Below are positions 48,560-58,394 of a DNA stretch of 64,000 bases, in pieces (the stretch's first letter is position 1; the number at the start of each line of letters is the position of its first letter). The notes beneath the pieces were generated by a model, which worked only from the letters and a program-made list of their open reading frames with translations, searched no databases and had not been told where the DNA came from. Origin of the DNA: Pseudoips prasinana (lineage: Eukaryota; Arthropoda; Insecta; Lepidoptera; Nolidae); assembly GCA_951640165.1 (NCBI GenBank), contig OX621260.1, forward strand, positions 18,680,001 through 18,744,000. Reading direction: 5' to 3'. The translations under genes and the position numbers were made by a program.

Positions 48560-49228
48560 ATGGATACGTTTATGACTGAGATGCGTACTTTATTTAATAG
48601 CATGGCACAACAACAAGAAAGGCGTTTTGAAGAAATAAAACTGACTATGGAAGAACAGGCGTCGGATATAAAGGAAAGCATAACCCTTCTGTCAGATAAA
48701 TACGATACCATGATGGCAGAGATAGCAACCTTAAAAGAGCAAAGTAAAAACGATAAATAACATATTAAAGAATTAGAGTGGAAAATTGAGCAGCTCGAAA
48801 AACGCGTGCGCTCTACTAGCCTAGAGATTAGAAATATTCCTTTTCGGGACGGAGAAACAAAACTAGATCTGGCGAATACTTTAGTTAACTTGGGTCAGAC
48901 CCTGGAGGTGCCTATTCAACAAACCGAAATAAAAGATATCTTTAGAATAAACACCAAAAAGTCGGGCAAAGTCATAATTGCAGAACTTACCACCGTAATA
49001 ACTAAGGATAAAGTTATTGATGGCTATAAAAATTACAACAAAAACCACAATCAACTGATGACTTCCACTCTGAAAATGAACGGACCGGATACACCCATTT
49101 ACCTATCGGAAAGCCTAACGTCGTTTTCTAATAAACTCTTTTACCTTGCGAGGAAGGTTAAAATCAAATACCACTATAAGTTCTGCTGGGTATATCATGG
49201 ACAGATATTTCTTCGAAAAGACGAATGA
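48560..49228 (+). pseudogene. LINE J2 ORF1, broken
   Basis: Starts MDTFMTEMRTLFNSMAQQQE with a coiled coil (ITLLSDKYDTMMAEIATLKE). It is stopped by TAA at 48758-48760 but open again in the same frame: LEIRNIPFRDGETKLDL, IFRINTKKSGKVIIAEL, and FYLARKVKIKYHYKFCW with GQIFLRKDE. The final domain ends early, with the missing end in another frame at about 49242. The domain layout is the same as J1 ORF1. Confidence 0.85.
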
Positions 49229-49560
49229 ACACCAAGAATTGGGCATTACTGATGAAAAAGAGCTTATATCCCTTTCTCGAACAGAATGACTAGGCGTAAT
49301 AAGTTACATTAATACGTTCTACTTTTTTCTTTTATTTTTTCTCCTTTTGTTTATTTGAATTGTATCCTAAAGTTGTAATAAGCTACTCTACACAGTCTGT
49401 AATATCACAGTATACCCCTGTTATTATATCTAGACATAATTATATTATTAGTAAAAAATCATCTATACACACACAAATACTCACACAAATACTCACACAC
49501 TCATTCGCATACACTAATCAATGAACGCAAATAAACATGGAAGCATTCCTAGCTCGCGAA
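49229..49560. other. AT-rich spacer after LINE J2 ORF1
   Basis: Contains a short (CACACAAATACTCA) repeat at 49470-49500. Possibly the LINE ORF1-ORF2 spacer. Confidence 0.4.
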
Positions 49561-49700
49561 AATGACCCAACGCAGATTGTGCCGCGGTAGGCGGGGCTTA
49601 AAAATTGTGCCGCGGACCGAGTGGGCCCGAGTTTGCGCACTACCGGCATCAATGGCGGTCGTCTGTCAGTTATTAGTTTCAGGGTGTTTAATTTCCAAAA

Positions 49701-50078
49701 ATGCCTTTATGTGCAGTGAAGCGGTATATTAATAAATCTCATTTGCATAACAAGAGTGTTGGAATTAGTTATTACGAGTAAGTACATCGCTATATATTTT
49801 AATTTTATTAAATATGAAGTCAATCAAATTGACACAAAATATATGGTGATGTTGTTATGCAAACGAATCAATTTATTTATCTACACAAAAATTATGACGA
49901 TTTTTTTTATTTATTACAATTATTTTAATCTTTGATAAAATACTCAGCATCTTTAGGGTATGCACAAAGAATGGTAATGGTGGTATTAAAAAAGCTTGGT
50001 TTCTTCAAATTTCCACTCGATCTAAAGCGAAGAGAACTATGGACGAAAACGGTTCGTTTGGAAATGAAATCAATTAAA
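49701..50078 (+). pseudogene. Possible THAP zinc-finger remnant in two exons
   Basis: 49701-49777 reads MPLCAVKRYINKSHLHNKSV and ends at a strong donor (GTAAGT). It has the THAP start pattern MPxCxVxx(C)xN, but the second Cys position is Tyr. At 50009-50078 the frame reads FPLDLKRRELWTKTVRLE, matching the THAP 'FP.D..RR..W...VR' part in the matching phase, but the expected acceptor reads TTCTTCAA instead of ending in AG. Upstream is a GC-rich, promoter-like segment (49565-49660). It may be a dead host gene or a piece of a P-type transposon. Confidence 0.45.
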
Positions 50079-50099
50079 TTTTATTTATATATTTACAGG

Positions 50100-51005
50100 G
50101 TAACTTGTAAAGCACCAATTACCTCACAGGACTAGATAGCTACAACCATAAGCAACAACATTTATTTTACAACTTGTGATAATTAGTATTTTTTTGTAAA
50201 AAGTCTATATTAATTAATTTACCACTTGAATGTTTATAACTCTACGTGCATCGTAAATAATATGTAACCAGGCGGCTTGCGTAATCTTTGCGATGGCCGT
50301 AGAGTAAGTTGTTGCTTATGGTGTTAGCTTCCTAGTCCTGCGAGGTTATTGGTATTTTACAAGTAACTCTGCATATCTAGATCACCTATAATTTCAAGTC
50401 GATTCGTCCACGCGTTTTCAAGATAAAGGGTATTGACAGACAGACGGACGGATGGATAAAGAAGTGAAGGGGGCCATAAAAAGTAGTACTTAAGTGTTAT
50501 GGATACCTACGGAAATTGTAAATAATAATTAGTGAATAATTGGTCACAAATTTGTTTTATTTACCTATTATCATAGCAAATAAACCTATTACTCGCCAAA
50601 TACTGCTCTATTTAAAGACCTTAGAAAAACTCTTGCCGTAAAGTTCAAGATACTGTATATTTTATCATAATTCTTTATTATTTTAATAATATCAATGTCA
50701 CGGTGAATTATTTTCGTTGCACTTTATAACATAAAACATCCCTCGGCGAATCCATGAACAAATTAGACCCGAACATGACGTCATAAAGTCTACTTTTAAA
50801 AGGTGTATCTGAGCGGTAATATTTTGGCCAATCAGAGACGGTATTCCGTTGTGTCAGTTTGATTGGGATATTGGGTCAAAATTTGCGCTTAGTTTCCTTG
50901 AAGTAATGCTTCCATGTTTATTTGCATTCACTGACACTAATGCACAAAATGACTCCCATTCGCAATACAAAATAAACACTTATCAACAATTACTTATATT
51001 AATTA
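50100..51005. other. Non-coding with repeat debris
   Basis: 50311-50375 repeats 32595-32662. 50380-50510 has phrases of a common insect repeat (ACAGACAGACGGACGGATGG). The remainder up to the BEL/Pao target is unassigned; its last part may be LINE J2 sequence. Confidence 0.45.
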
Positions 51006-51010
51006 ACATT

Positions 51011-51206
51011 TGTTTAGGATTACAGGAATATTTTACTATAATTCAGCAAATAAAATTTCGTGTGGTTTTTTACAATTTTAAGATGACAGCAGTCATTATT
51101 TTATTGTTTTAATAAAAAGAAATCATTCAACAAAAAAGTAAATTATCGTAACACCAGTTACTACGGAAACGTTGCTCCAAAGAGTTTTTAATCGTTTGCG
51201 TAGACA
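51011..51206 (-). repeat. BEL/Pao 3' LTR
   Basis: 196 bp, in + orientation TGTTTAGGATTACAGG to GCGTAGACA. Confidence 0.95.
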
Positions 51207-51233
51207 TACCCCCGGGCGTTGAAAGCCTGCCTT

Positions 51234-51943
51234 TCAATCCTCTGATTCTTCATATTCAGGAAGTGGACATATCTTGCTGAATGATCTGCGGAGCAGACCA
51301 TTAGATGTTTTCACATCAGCCACTCGAATAACGCCGTCGGAACCCGGATGAACAGCTACGATTCGGCCCATTTTCCACTTAAGCGGTGGCAAATTATCTT
51401 CTTTTGATAAGACGAGTGAATTCAGCTTTAGAGCACCTTTCGATGTCTGCCATTTTGTACGCAGCTGGAGCTCCGAGATATATTCCTTACTCCAACGTAT
51501 CCAGAAGTGCTGGCGTAGTTGTTCGATTCTTTCAAATCGAGTTAAGGAATTCGTGGATTTCTCTTGAAATTCAGGTGAAGGCAGCGATGTCATTGGACGT
51601 CCAATTAAAAAATGTCCAGGTGTGAGTGGTGTCAAGTCTTCTGGATTTGATGATATCGGTGTCAGTGGTCTGGAGTTTAATACAGCTTCAATCTGAACTA
51701 ACGTTGTATATAATTCTTCATACGAAAGGTTACAAAGACCCAACACTCTGGCTAAATGAAATTTAGTCGATTTGACGCCAGCTTCGGCAAGGCCAGCAAA
51801 ATGAGGTGAGTGCGCAGGTATAAAGTTAAAATTAACACCTTCTTTAGCCATACTCTCAGATAATGAATCGCAATTGGTTTGAATAAACTTAGAAATCTCG
51901 TTACGTGCACCAACAAACGAGGTGCCGTTATCTGAGTAAATAA
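51234..51943 (-). pseudogene. BEL/Pao integrase core and C-terminal domain
   Basis: Continues Pol on the far side of the mariner. It starts with the integrase catalytic Asp (YSDNGTSFVGARNEI), then HSPHFAGLAEAGVKSTKFHL with the Glu, then PGHFLIGRPMTSLPSPEF and WKMGRIVAVHPGSDGVIRVA. That last part is the C-terminal domain usual in BEL/Pao integrases. It ends PLPEYEESED. The frame is open except for the mariner junction. Confidence 0.93.
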
Positions 51944-51945
51944 TA

Positions 51946-53227
51946 GGTCTTTACCTATGAAATTGCCGTTTTGTATGAAAAAATTTAAACGAATTTTTTT
52001 CATGAATTTTTTTATTTGTATTAATCGAAGTAATCACCCATGCAATCAATGCATCTTTGCCATCGCAGTGGCAGTTTATTGATGCCCTTCTTAAAGAAAT
52101 CAGCTGGACGGGAGGCAACAAATTCTTCAAAGGCATTTTGTACTGCCTCTCGGGTATTGAATTTTTTTCCCGCCAAGAAGTTATCCAAATTCTGGAAAAA
52201 GTAGTAGTCTGTAGGCGCAAGGTCTGGTGAGTAGGGCGGATGACGGAGAGCTTCCAACCCCAGTTCTTGCAACTTGGAGACCGTCTGCTGTGCAGTATGA
52301 GGTCGCGCGTTGTCGTGCAGGAGCAGCGGAGACGAGCGATTGACCAATGCTGGTTGGAGATGCGCCAGCTTCTCCATCATTGTGCTCAGTTCTTCACAGT
52401 ACACATCTGCAGTAATGCTCACCCCGTTTGGTAAGAAGCTGTGATGAATCACACCGGCGCTAGACCACCAAACAGTGACCATCACTTTTCTAGGGGTAAG
52501 TTTTCGTTTAGGGCATTGTTTAGGTGCTGAACCAGGATCCAACCAACTTGCTGAGCGCTTGCGGTTATCAAACAGAATCCATTTTTCATCGCAGGTAACA
52601 ATGCGGTTCAAAATTCCTTCATTTGTGTGTCTGTTGAGCAGTGCAAGGCACGTCTCGACGCGTACTTCGCGCTGGCGATCATTGAGTTCGTGGGGCACCC
52701 ATTTGTCAAGCTTTTTTACCTTGCCAATTTGACGCAAATGGACCAATATTGTTTTGACGCTAACGTCGAAAGCTGCTGCTAATTCAGCCGTAGATTGTGT
52801 ATCATCAGCTTCCACAACCGCCTTTAATTCGTCATTGTCGACCAAAGTCTTCGGACGACCGCGAGGTTCATTTTTCAGGTCGAAATTTCCAGAACGGAAG
52901 CGAGCAAACCAATAACAGGTGGTGCGTTGGTTTGTAGTGTTAGCTCCGTAAACGTCGTTGATGTTGCGTGCCGCTTGTGCCGCGTTGCTGCCACGACGGT
53001 ACTCATATTCCATAATTACTCGAATTTTTAACGTATCCATGATGACGAAAAAGATTGAAATGCGATGAAAATGTAACACTAATCAATAAAGAAATGACTA
53101 CTTTTGGAAAAAAGAATCCATGTTTTTAAAATAAAATTAATTTGAAATTAGAATTCTTAGCCAAACAAAAATTATTTTGATTTGAAATGGCCAGTACTGC
53201 AGAACGGCAATTTCATGGGTAAAGACC
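51946..53227 (-). mobile_element. mariner (cecropia-like), complete
   Basis: A 1,282-bp element. The inverted repeats start GGTCTTTACCYATGAAATTG at both ends, bordered by TA (51944-51945 and 53228-53229). Removing it rejoins the integrase reading frame around TNI-IYSDN. The only ORF is an open transposase, so this copy looks capable of moving. Confidence 0.96.
52021..53040 (-). CDS. mariner transposase, intact
   Basis: Cuts and pastes the element by recognising its inverted repeats. The ATG at 53040 (MDTLKIRVIMEYEYRRGSNA) is preferred to the longer open frame because it gives 339 residues, close to known mariner transposases. N-terminal paired-type helix-turn-helix (AQAARNINDVYG, GRPKTLVDND, VKTILVHLRQIGKVKKLDKW), the linker WVPHEL, then the catalytic triad: VTCDEKWILFDN, LLHDNARPH and SPDLAPTDYYFF, with 34 residues between the second and third Asp. 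The C-terminus is GDYFD. In family style it is closest to the cecropia group that includes the SETMAR transposase. Confidence 0.96.
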   Translation of the reverse strand: MDTLKIRVIMEYEYRRGSNAAQAARNINDVYGANTTNQRTTCYWFARFRSGNFDLKNEPRGRPKTLVDNDELKAVVEADDTQSTAELAAAFDVSVKTILVHLRQIGKVKKLDKWVPHELNDRQREVRVETCLALLNRHTNEGILNRIVTCDEKWILFDNRKRSASWLDPGSAPKQCPKRKLTPRKVMVTVWWSSAGVIHHSFLPNGVSITADVYCEELSTMMEKLAHLQPALVNRSSPLLLHDNARPHTAQQTVSKLQELGLEALRHPPYSPDLAPTDYYFFQNLDNFLAGKKFNTREAVQNAFEEFVASRPADFFKKGINKLPLRWQRCIDCMGDYFD

Positions 53228-53229
53228 TA

Positions 53230-54983
53230 ATATTTGTCGGCTTACCCCTACGCGAGATGAATCTCCTTAGAGCCAATAAAAATGTCTTGCTGGTCAAATC
53301 CCCGACCAACTCCAGATGAATTGCTTTAGTGGCAAAACAAACGAAAATAGCAATATATACCTTCACTAATTTGAAACCACGACCTTGGCGTACTACAGAC
53401 TGAATAGGGCCGGCATAGTCCAAACCTATATTTTTAAATAGATATTCTGGTAGAATTCGCTGCTGTAGTAAATTTCCCATAATAGGGGTGACAGTTTGAC
53501 CCTTAATACGACAACATCGAACACATTTCTTATAACACATCCCAGCTAAATTGCGTCCTCTTATAGGCCAGTATGCATCTCTTATTGAGGCTAAAAGTAA
53601 TTGTGGCCCTGCATGTAATAGCCGTTCATGCTCATAATTAAACAAGAGTTTTGTGAAAGAATGAGCTGAATGTAAAAGAATAGGGTGCTGTTTGTCGTAG
53701 TCAAAATTAGAATTTTGGAGTCTACCACCAACACGCATTATCTTATTATCATCACGAAACACATTGAATTGAAGCAAAGGACTTTTAATTGGCATATTTG
53801 TTTTACTTAATAATAACTTATATTCGATGAAAGATTCATTTTGAGATGTCCGTATAATGATATGTAAAGCCCTTTGTAATTCGTCATTTCTCAGAGGTCC
53901 TCCAATAGATTTCTTCTTACATGAGTTAATAAAACGCAAAATATAGGCAACTGAACGCTGAAGTCGTAAGAATTTTGAAAATCGATTAAAATTAATCAAT
54001 TCATTGTAACTATTTTGAATATTGGTATGTAAAGTAATATCTGGTTTTAATTCTGGTAGTGATGTGATGTCTTTAACTTTATCTAATAAAGGCCATATTG
54101 ACTCGTCATTTATTAAAAAACCAGGACCGAACCACCATTGGTCTAACGAAGACATTGCAGTAACATCTACTCCACGCGAAATATAATCGGCTGGATTTTG
54201 GTCTGTGGGAACATGTCGCCACTCACCATTAACGGTTTTGTCTAAAATTTCAGCAACTCTATTTCGAACGAAAGGTTGCAATTTATTAGGCAACATTTTC
54301 AACCAACCTAAGACAATAGTAGAGTCCGTCCAAAAGAATATTCGCCTAGCTTTAACTCGCAGAGAATTGACCACCTTTTCGTATATTCGAGCACCTATTA
54401 ATGCCCCACAAAGTTCGAGACGAGGGATAGTTGTAGGTTTAAGAGGTGCAACACGGCCCTTAGCCAATAATAGACGCACTCGAACTTCACCCTTGTCATC
54501 GATACTGCGAACATAAATACATACACCATATGCTCTCTCCGATGCATCACTAAATATGTGAAATTCAATTTCTTTATATGAATCAATAACAACATGTCGT
54601 GCTATGCGAATTTTATTTAATTGAGGAAGATTAGTAATGATGTCAGACCATATCTGACTGATGTCTCCCGGCAACGGATCATCCCATGACAGTTTCAGCA
54701 GCCATAATTTTTGCATTATCATATTCATAACTATAACAAAAGGAGCTAAAAGACCTAATGGATCAAAAATTTGCGCAATAATTGAGAGCATATCTCGTTT
54801 TGTATAACGAGATATGATCTGCTCACTGATGGGAAAGTATAGTTGATCAGATATTGACTGCCATCCGAGTCCTAAGGTTTTTGCTGACTCTAGACCGCCA
54901 ATATTTAAATCCAATGCATATTGGGGAAACTCAGGCGCATTCACCAAACGCGATTTATTTGACTTCCACTTTCTTAAATTCAT
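53230..54983 (-). pseudogene. BEL/Pao RT end, RNase H and integrase zinc domain
   Basis: Starts MNLRKWKSN. Includes DPLGLLAPFVIVMNMIMQKL, RNase H motifs FSDASERAYGVCIYVR, LELCGALIGARI and WTDSTIVLGWL, and HVPTDQNPADYISRG. The HHCC-type zinc region of integrase is YEHERLLHAGPQLLLASIRD with CYKKCVRC. The frame ends at the mariner junction after RRGKPTNI; the few codons beyond 53230 are read-through into the mariner end. Confidence 0.93.
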
Positions 54984-54994
54984 TCTTGCTGAAT

Positions 54995-55550
54995 CTAAAG
55001 TAGATGTGATCTTATGACGTAAGTTAATGACCTCGGATAGATCATTCCCCCCCCCCCCCCCGTCAGGAGATCATCGACATACATGTCATGGAGAATGACT
55101 TCCGATACCTTTTTATCAACGCACTCTAAACCCAATTGTTTGAGACATTTTGTAGCAAGAAATGGAGCACTGGCCGTACCATATGTTACGGTATGAAGTT
55201 GATAAGATTTTAAAGGATGTAACGGATTGTCACGCCACAAAATTTGTTGTAAGAATCTGTCATCGGGATGAACAATTATCTGGCGGTACATTTTCTCCAC
55301 ATCAGCAGAAATTATAAATTTGTGTTGTCTGAAACGTAATAAAATTGACACAAGATCATCCTGTATTACAGGTCCAACCATCTGAATATTATTATAAGTA
55401 ACGCCAGTTGTGGTTGGGCTACTAGCATTAAAAACAACTCTTAATTTAGTAGTAGAACTACTTTCACGTAGAACTGCGTGATGAAGTATAAAATGTGCAC
55501 GAGATGGGAGATCTTCCCATTTTGACATATGACCCAATACCTCATATTCT
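54995..55550 (-). pseudogene. BEL/Pao reverse transcriptase core
   Basis: Reads LPSRAHFILHHAVLRESSST, LRVVFNASSPTT, FIISADVEKMYRQIIVHPDD, TYGTASAPFLATKCL and the catalytic MYVDDLLTGG. It follows the protease frame after a deletion: the expected N-terminal Pol segment is missing at about 55550. It is broken at the other end by a run of 15 C (55047-55061) that shifts the frame. Confidence 0.92.
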
Positions 55551-57302
55551 AACATGAAATCTAGGATGAAAATTAGGATCAGCTAGGCAAATATGAGATG
55601 GTAACTTAAACTTAGACAAATCTACGCGTCGACTGGGAACATCATCTGTAATTGACGGCAGAACAAAACAGTTGATACGTCTTGTGAAGTTATCATTTAA
55701 TGATTTTATAGTTACAAGGCACGTCTTATTTATATGTGATGATGAATCATTGATACCTAGAATTGATTTATTAACAATGTTAGCTGGCAAACCTAAGCGT
55801 CGATACATGTCCTCTGTCAGTAAGCAAGATGTGCTACCACTGTCAAGCACAGCGCGTAAAATATGTTCAGTATGATCATTTCCTATAACCTTAATCAACG
55901 CAGTCGACAATAATACATCACCGAGCTCAATATTTGCAGACAATGATAACCCTGCACCATGGCTAGTCTGTGATGTCGACGGTGACTTCACATCACCTGC
56001 AGTTTGTTTCGAATTGTTATCTATATTCGAATTATTAACTGTAGTCGGTGCCAACCTTGACCTTGACGGATCTGCGACATGCACGAGTGTGTTGTGCTTA
56101 CGGCGACAGATTTTACAACCAATCTTCTTACAATTATTAGCATAATGACCTGTAGATAGACAGTTAAAACATATCTTATTCTTTGGCAATAACTGTAACC
56201 GAGCTTCATTGCTAAGTGCCAAAAACTGTGAACAATTCCCTAATTTATGGTCACCATTACATTTAGGGCAAGTCTTAGGCTTTGAGTTAAATCCACTTAG
56301 ATGATTATTAGTATCAGTTATATTGTCCTGTAGCATCATACTCTTAAATCTAATCGGTTTTGCTATGTTACCATTTTTATTTAATGTGTTTGACATTTCT
56401 AATGTCTCGATTACTTCAGCGCGATTTTTAATAAACGTAATAAAAACCTCAATCGTTATGCTTGTATCCTTGCTAAGACGCCCTTTATATTCTTCCCATT
56501 CACGATAAGTTTTGCTATCCAACTTATGAGTAATAATGTAAATGAGAAGTGTGTCCCAGGTATTGACCGGTTCACCAAGTGACTCTAAAGAACGCAAGTT
56601 TTTCGTGACATTGTCAATCAAATCTTTTAAATTAGCCGAAGGCTCCTTAGTAATCGCGTCAATGTCAAAGACTGCAGAAACATGGTGTTGAATAAGCTGA
56701 ATTGAATGCTTATTATTAAAACGATCACAAAGCAGCTTCCATGCTACCTTGTAGTTAGAGGCAGAAAACTGAACAGAGTTAATTACCACAGCAGCGGTTC
56801 CTTCCAAAGAAGATCTTAGATAATGAAATTTATTTATTTCATTAATTTCCTCATTAGAATGAATAAGACTATCAAAAGTGTCGTGGAATTCCAACCAGTT
56901 TGTATACGAACCACTAAATTTAGACAACTGAATAGTCGGTAATTTCACGAAATTATGATTACTACTCGTATGGTGTGAACTTAACTCACAATCTGGCTGA
57001 TCTTTTTTCTGAAAATCGGCCAACATGTTTTGAGCTTGCGATAAGCACTTGTAGTAAGCAGATTCAAACTCGCTACGTTCTAAGGTCTGGCTTTCTAAGT
57101 TCTCAGTACTACACTCCAGCGCTAACTGCACCTCATCGTATAGGTCGTATAACGATTCAAGTCTCTTCAAACGTAATTGCAATTCACTTACCTCAGAATC
57201 ACTTAAAGAAGCTTGAGTCAGTGTACTCAAATAGTTAGAGAACACGGTTACCCGTCCCTTGTAACTAGCTCGCTTTCTAATCAAATCTTTATCCTCCGAC
57301 AT
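55551..57302 (-). pseudogene. BEL/Pao Gag and protease region
   Basis: The ATG at 57302 (MSEDKDLIRKRASYKGRVTV) opens a coiled N-terminus. Then comes a DUF1759-type Gag region (LPTIQLSKFSGSYTNWLEFH) and CCHC knuckles (CPKCNGDHKLGNC; CFNCLSTGHYANNC). A retropepsin-like region follows with the catalytic VLDSGSTSCLLTEDM (DUF1758 type). It ends SHICLADPNFHPR at a deletion junction with RT. The domain order is typical of BEL/Pao; translation beyond the junction is shifted. Confidence 0.93.
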
Positions 57303-58045
57303 CGCAGAAGCTGACGCGACCAAACTAGAAGTTATATGAACAAAAGTTATACAAACTTACAACTATTATATGAGAAAGTACAGCAGCCTGTAAAATACAA
57401 TATAATTGACAACTGTGGTTAATAATGGCTTTAATTATGGCTGAACTTTTACACACGTAATTATATTAACATTTGAGTACCTAATTATCAATAGTTTGTC
57501 TCTTATTTTACGTATATAGACTATATAATACAAACTGTGAACCGATAATTATACCTACCGTTGCAAATTATAAGATTACGTACCGAAAGACTCAAAAATG
57601 TGTTACTTTTAACTCGTATTAAACCCAAATAAAATAGTTAAAACTATTATTAACTGCTGTTTACAGTAATGAAGTGAACGATAGTAACAAATATTGGTCA
57701 AAATTTTATGAAAAGGCACTGTAATCTCTGTAGGTTATCGAAACAAAGTAAGTTAATATTAGGTACTAACCTTAGTAGCTGTTTTACACTTATAAATACT
57801 ACCTGAACTAAGAGTGTTGGGTGGAATGTACTTTTTCCAGGTCTTTTCCTTAGGTTCATTCACATAAATTGGTAACCAGACCACTGAATCTTTTAGATTT
57901 CTCCGAAGGACACAGAATAATGAATGGTCACACCCGTGGTCACACCTGGCGTAGTATAAAACTTGATATCCACCGAATATCTCTTAAATCCGTTTTGTTT
58001 AAACAGCTCACAGAAGTTATTTCTTCCGTCCGACTCCAAGGACCA
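57303..58045 (-). other. BEL/Pao leader
   Basis: Non-coding 0.74 kb between the 5' LTR and Gag. It contains the primer-binding site next to 58045. No ORF of note. Confidence 0.75.
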
Positions 58046-58241
58046 TGTTTAGGATTACAGGAATATTTTACTGGGATTCAGCAAATAAAATTACGTGTGG
58101 TTTTTTACAATTTTAAGATGACAGCAGTCATTATTTTATTGTTTTAATAAAATGAAATCATTCAACAAAAAAGTAAATTATCGTAACACCAGTTACTACG
58201 GAAACGTTGCTCCAAAGAGTTTTTAATCGTTTGCGTAGACA
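58046..58241 (-). repeat. BEL/Pao 5' LTR
   Basis: 196 bp; differs from the 3' LTR at five sites (three adjacent near 58077, one near 58096, one near 58152). Confidence 0.95.
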
Positions 58242-58394
58242 ACATTACTCAAAGAGGCTACAATATCTATGTAAAATTAATTAAATATCATTTAAATTGG
58301 ATTATTACTACGCCTAGGATAAAAATTCGATAATATCGAGAACATCACTACCGATCTTGACAACATCTCGGTTTCAAAGGCTAACAACTGTATA

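Larger units (their letters stand above)
51011..58241 (-). mobile_element. BEL/Pao LTR retrotransposon, interrupted by a mariner
   Basis: Two 196-bp direct repeats (51011-51206, 58046-58241) that start TG and end CA are flanked by the 5-bp duplication ACATT (51006-51010, 58242-58246). On the - strand a TGG-starting primer site (TGGTCCTTGGAGTCGGACGG) follows the 5' LTR and a purine-rich GCCCGGGGGTA precedes the 3' LTR. The domain order is Gag, protease, RT, RNase H, integrase. It is about 5.95 kb without the mariner. The two LTRs differ at five positions (about 2.5%). Pol has an internal deletion, a poly-C break and the mariner insertion, so it is inactive. Confidence 0.97.

Noticed and set aside
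55040..55070. Programmed frameshift in BEL/Pao Pol
   Set aside because: A 15-base C run is better explained by slippage or sequencing error; no conserved slippery site or downstream structure is apparent.
51011..58241. Endogenous retrovirus with envelope
   Set aside because: No envelope ORF between integrase and the 3' LTR; the domains are those of a plain BEL/Pao element.
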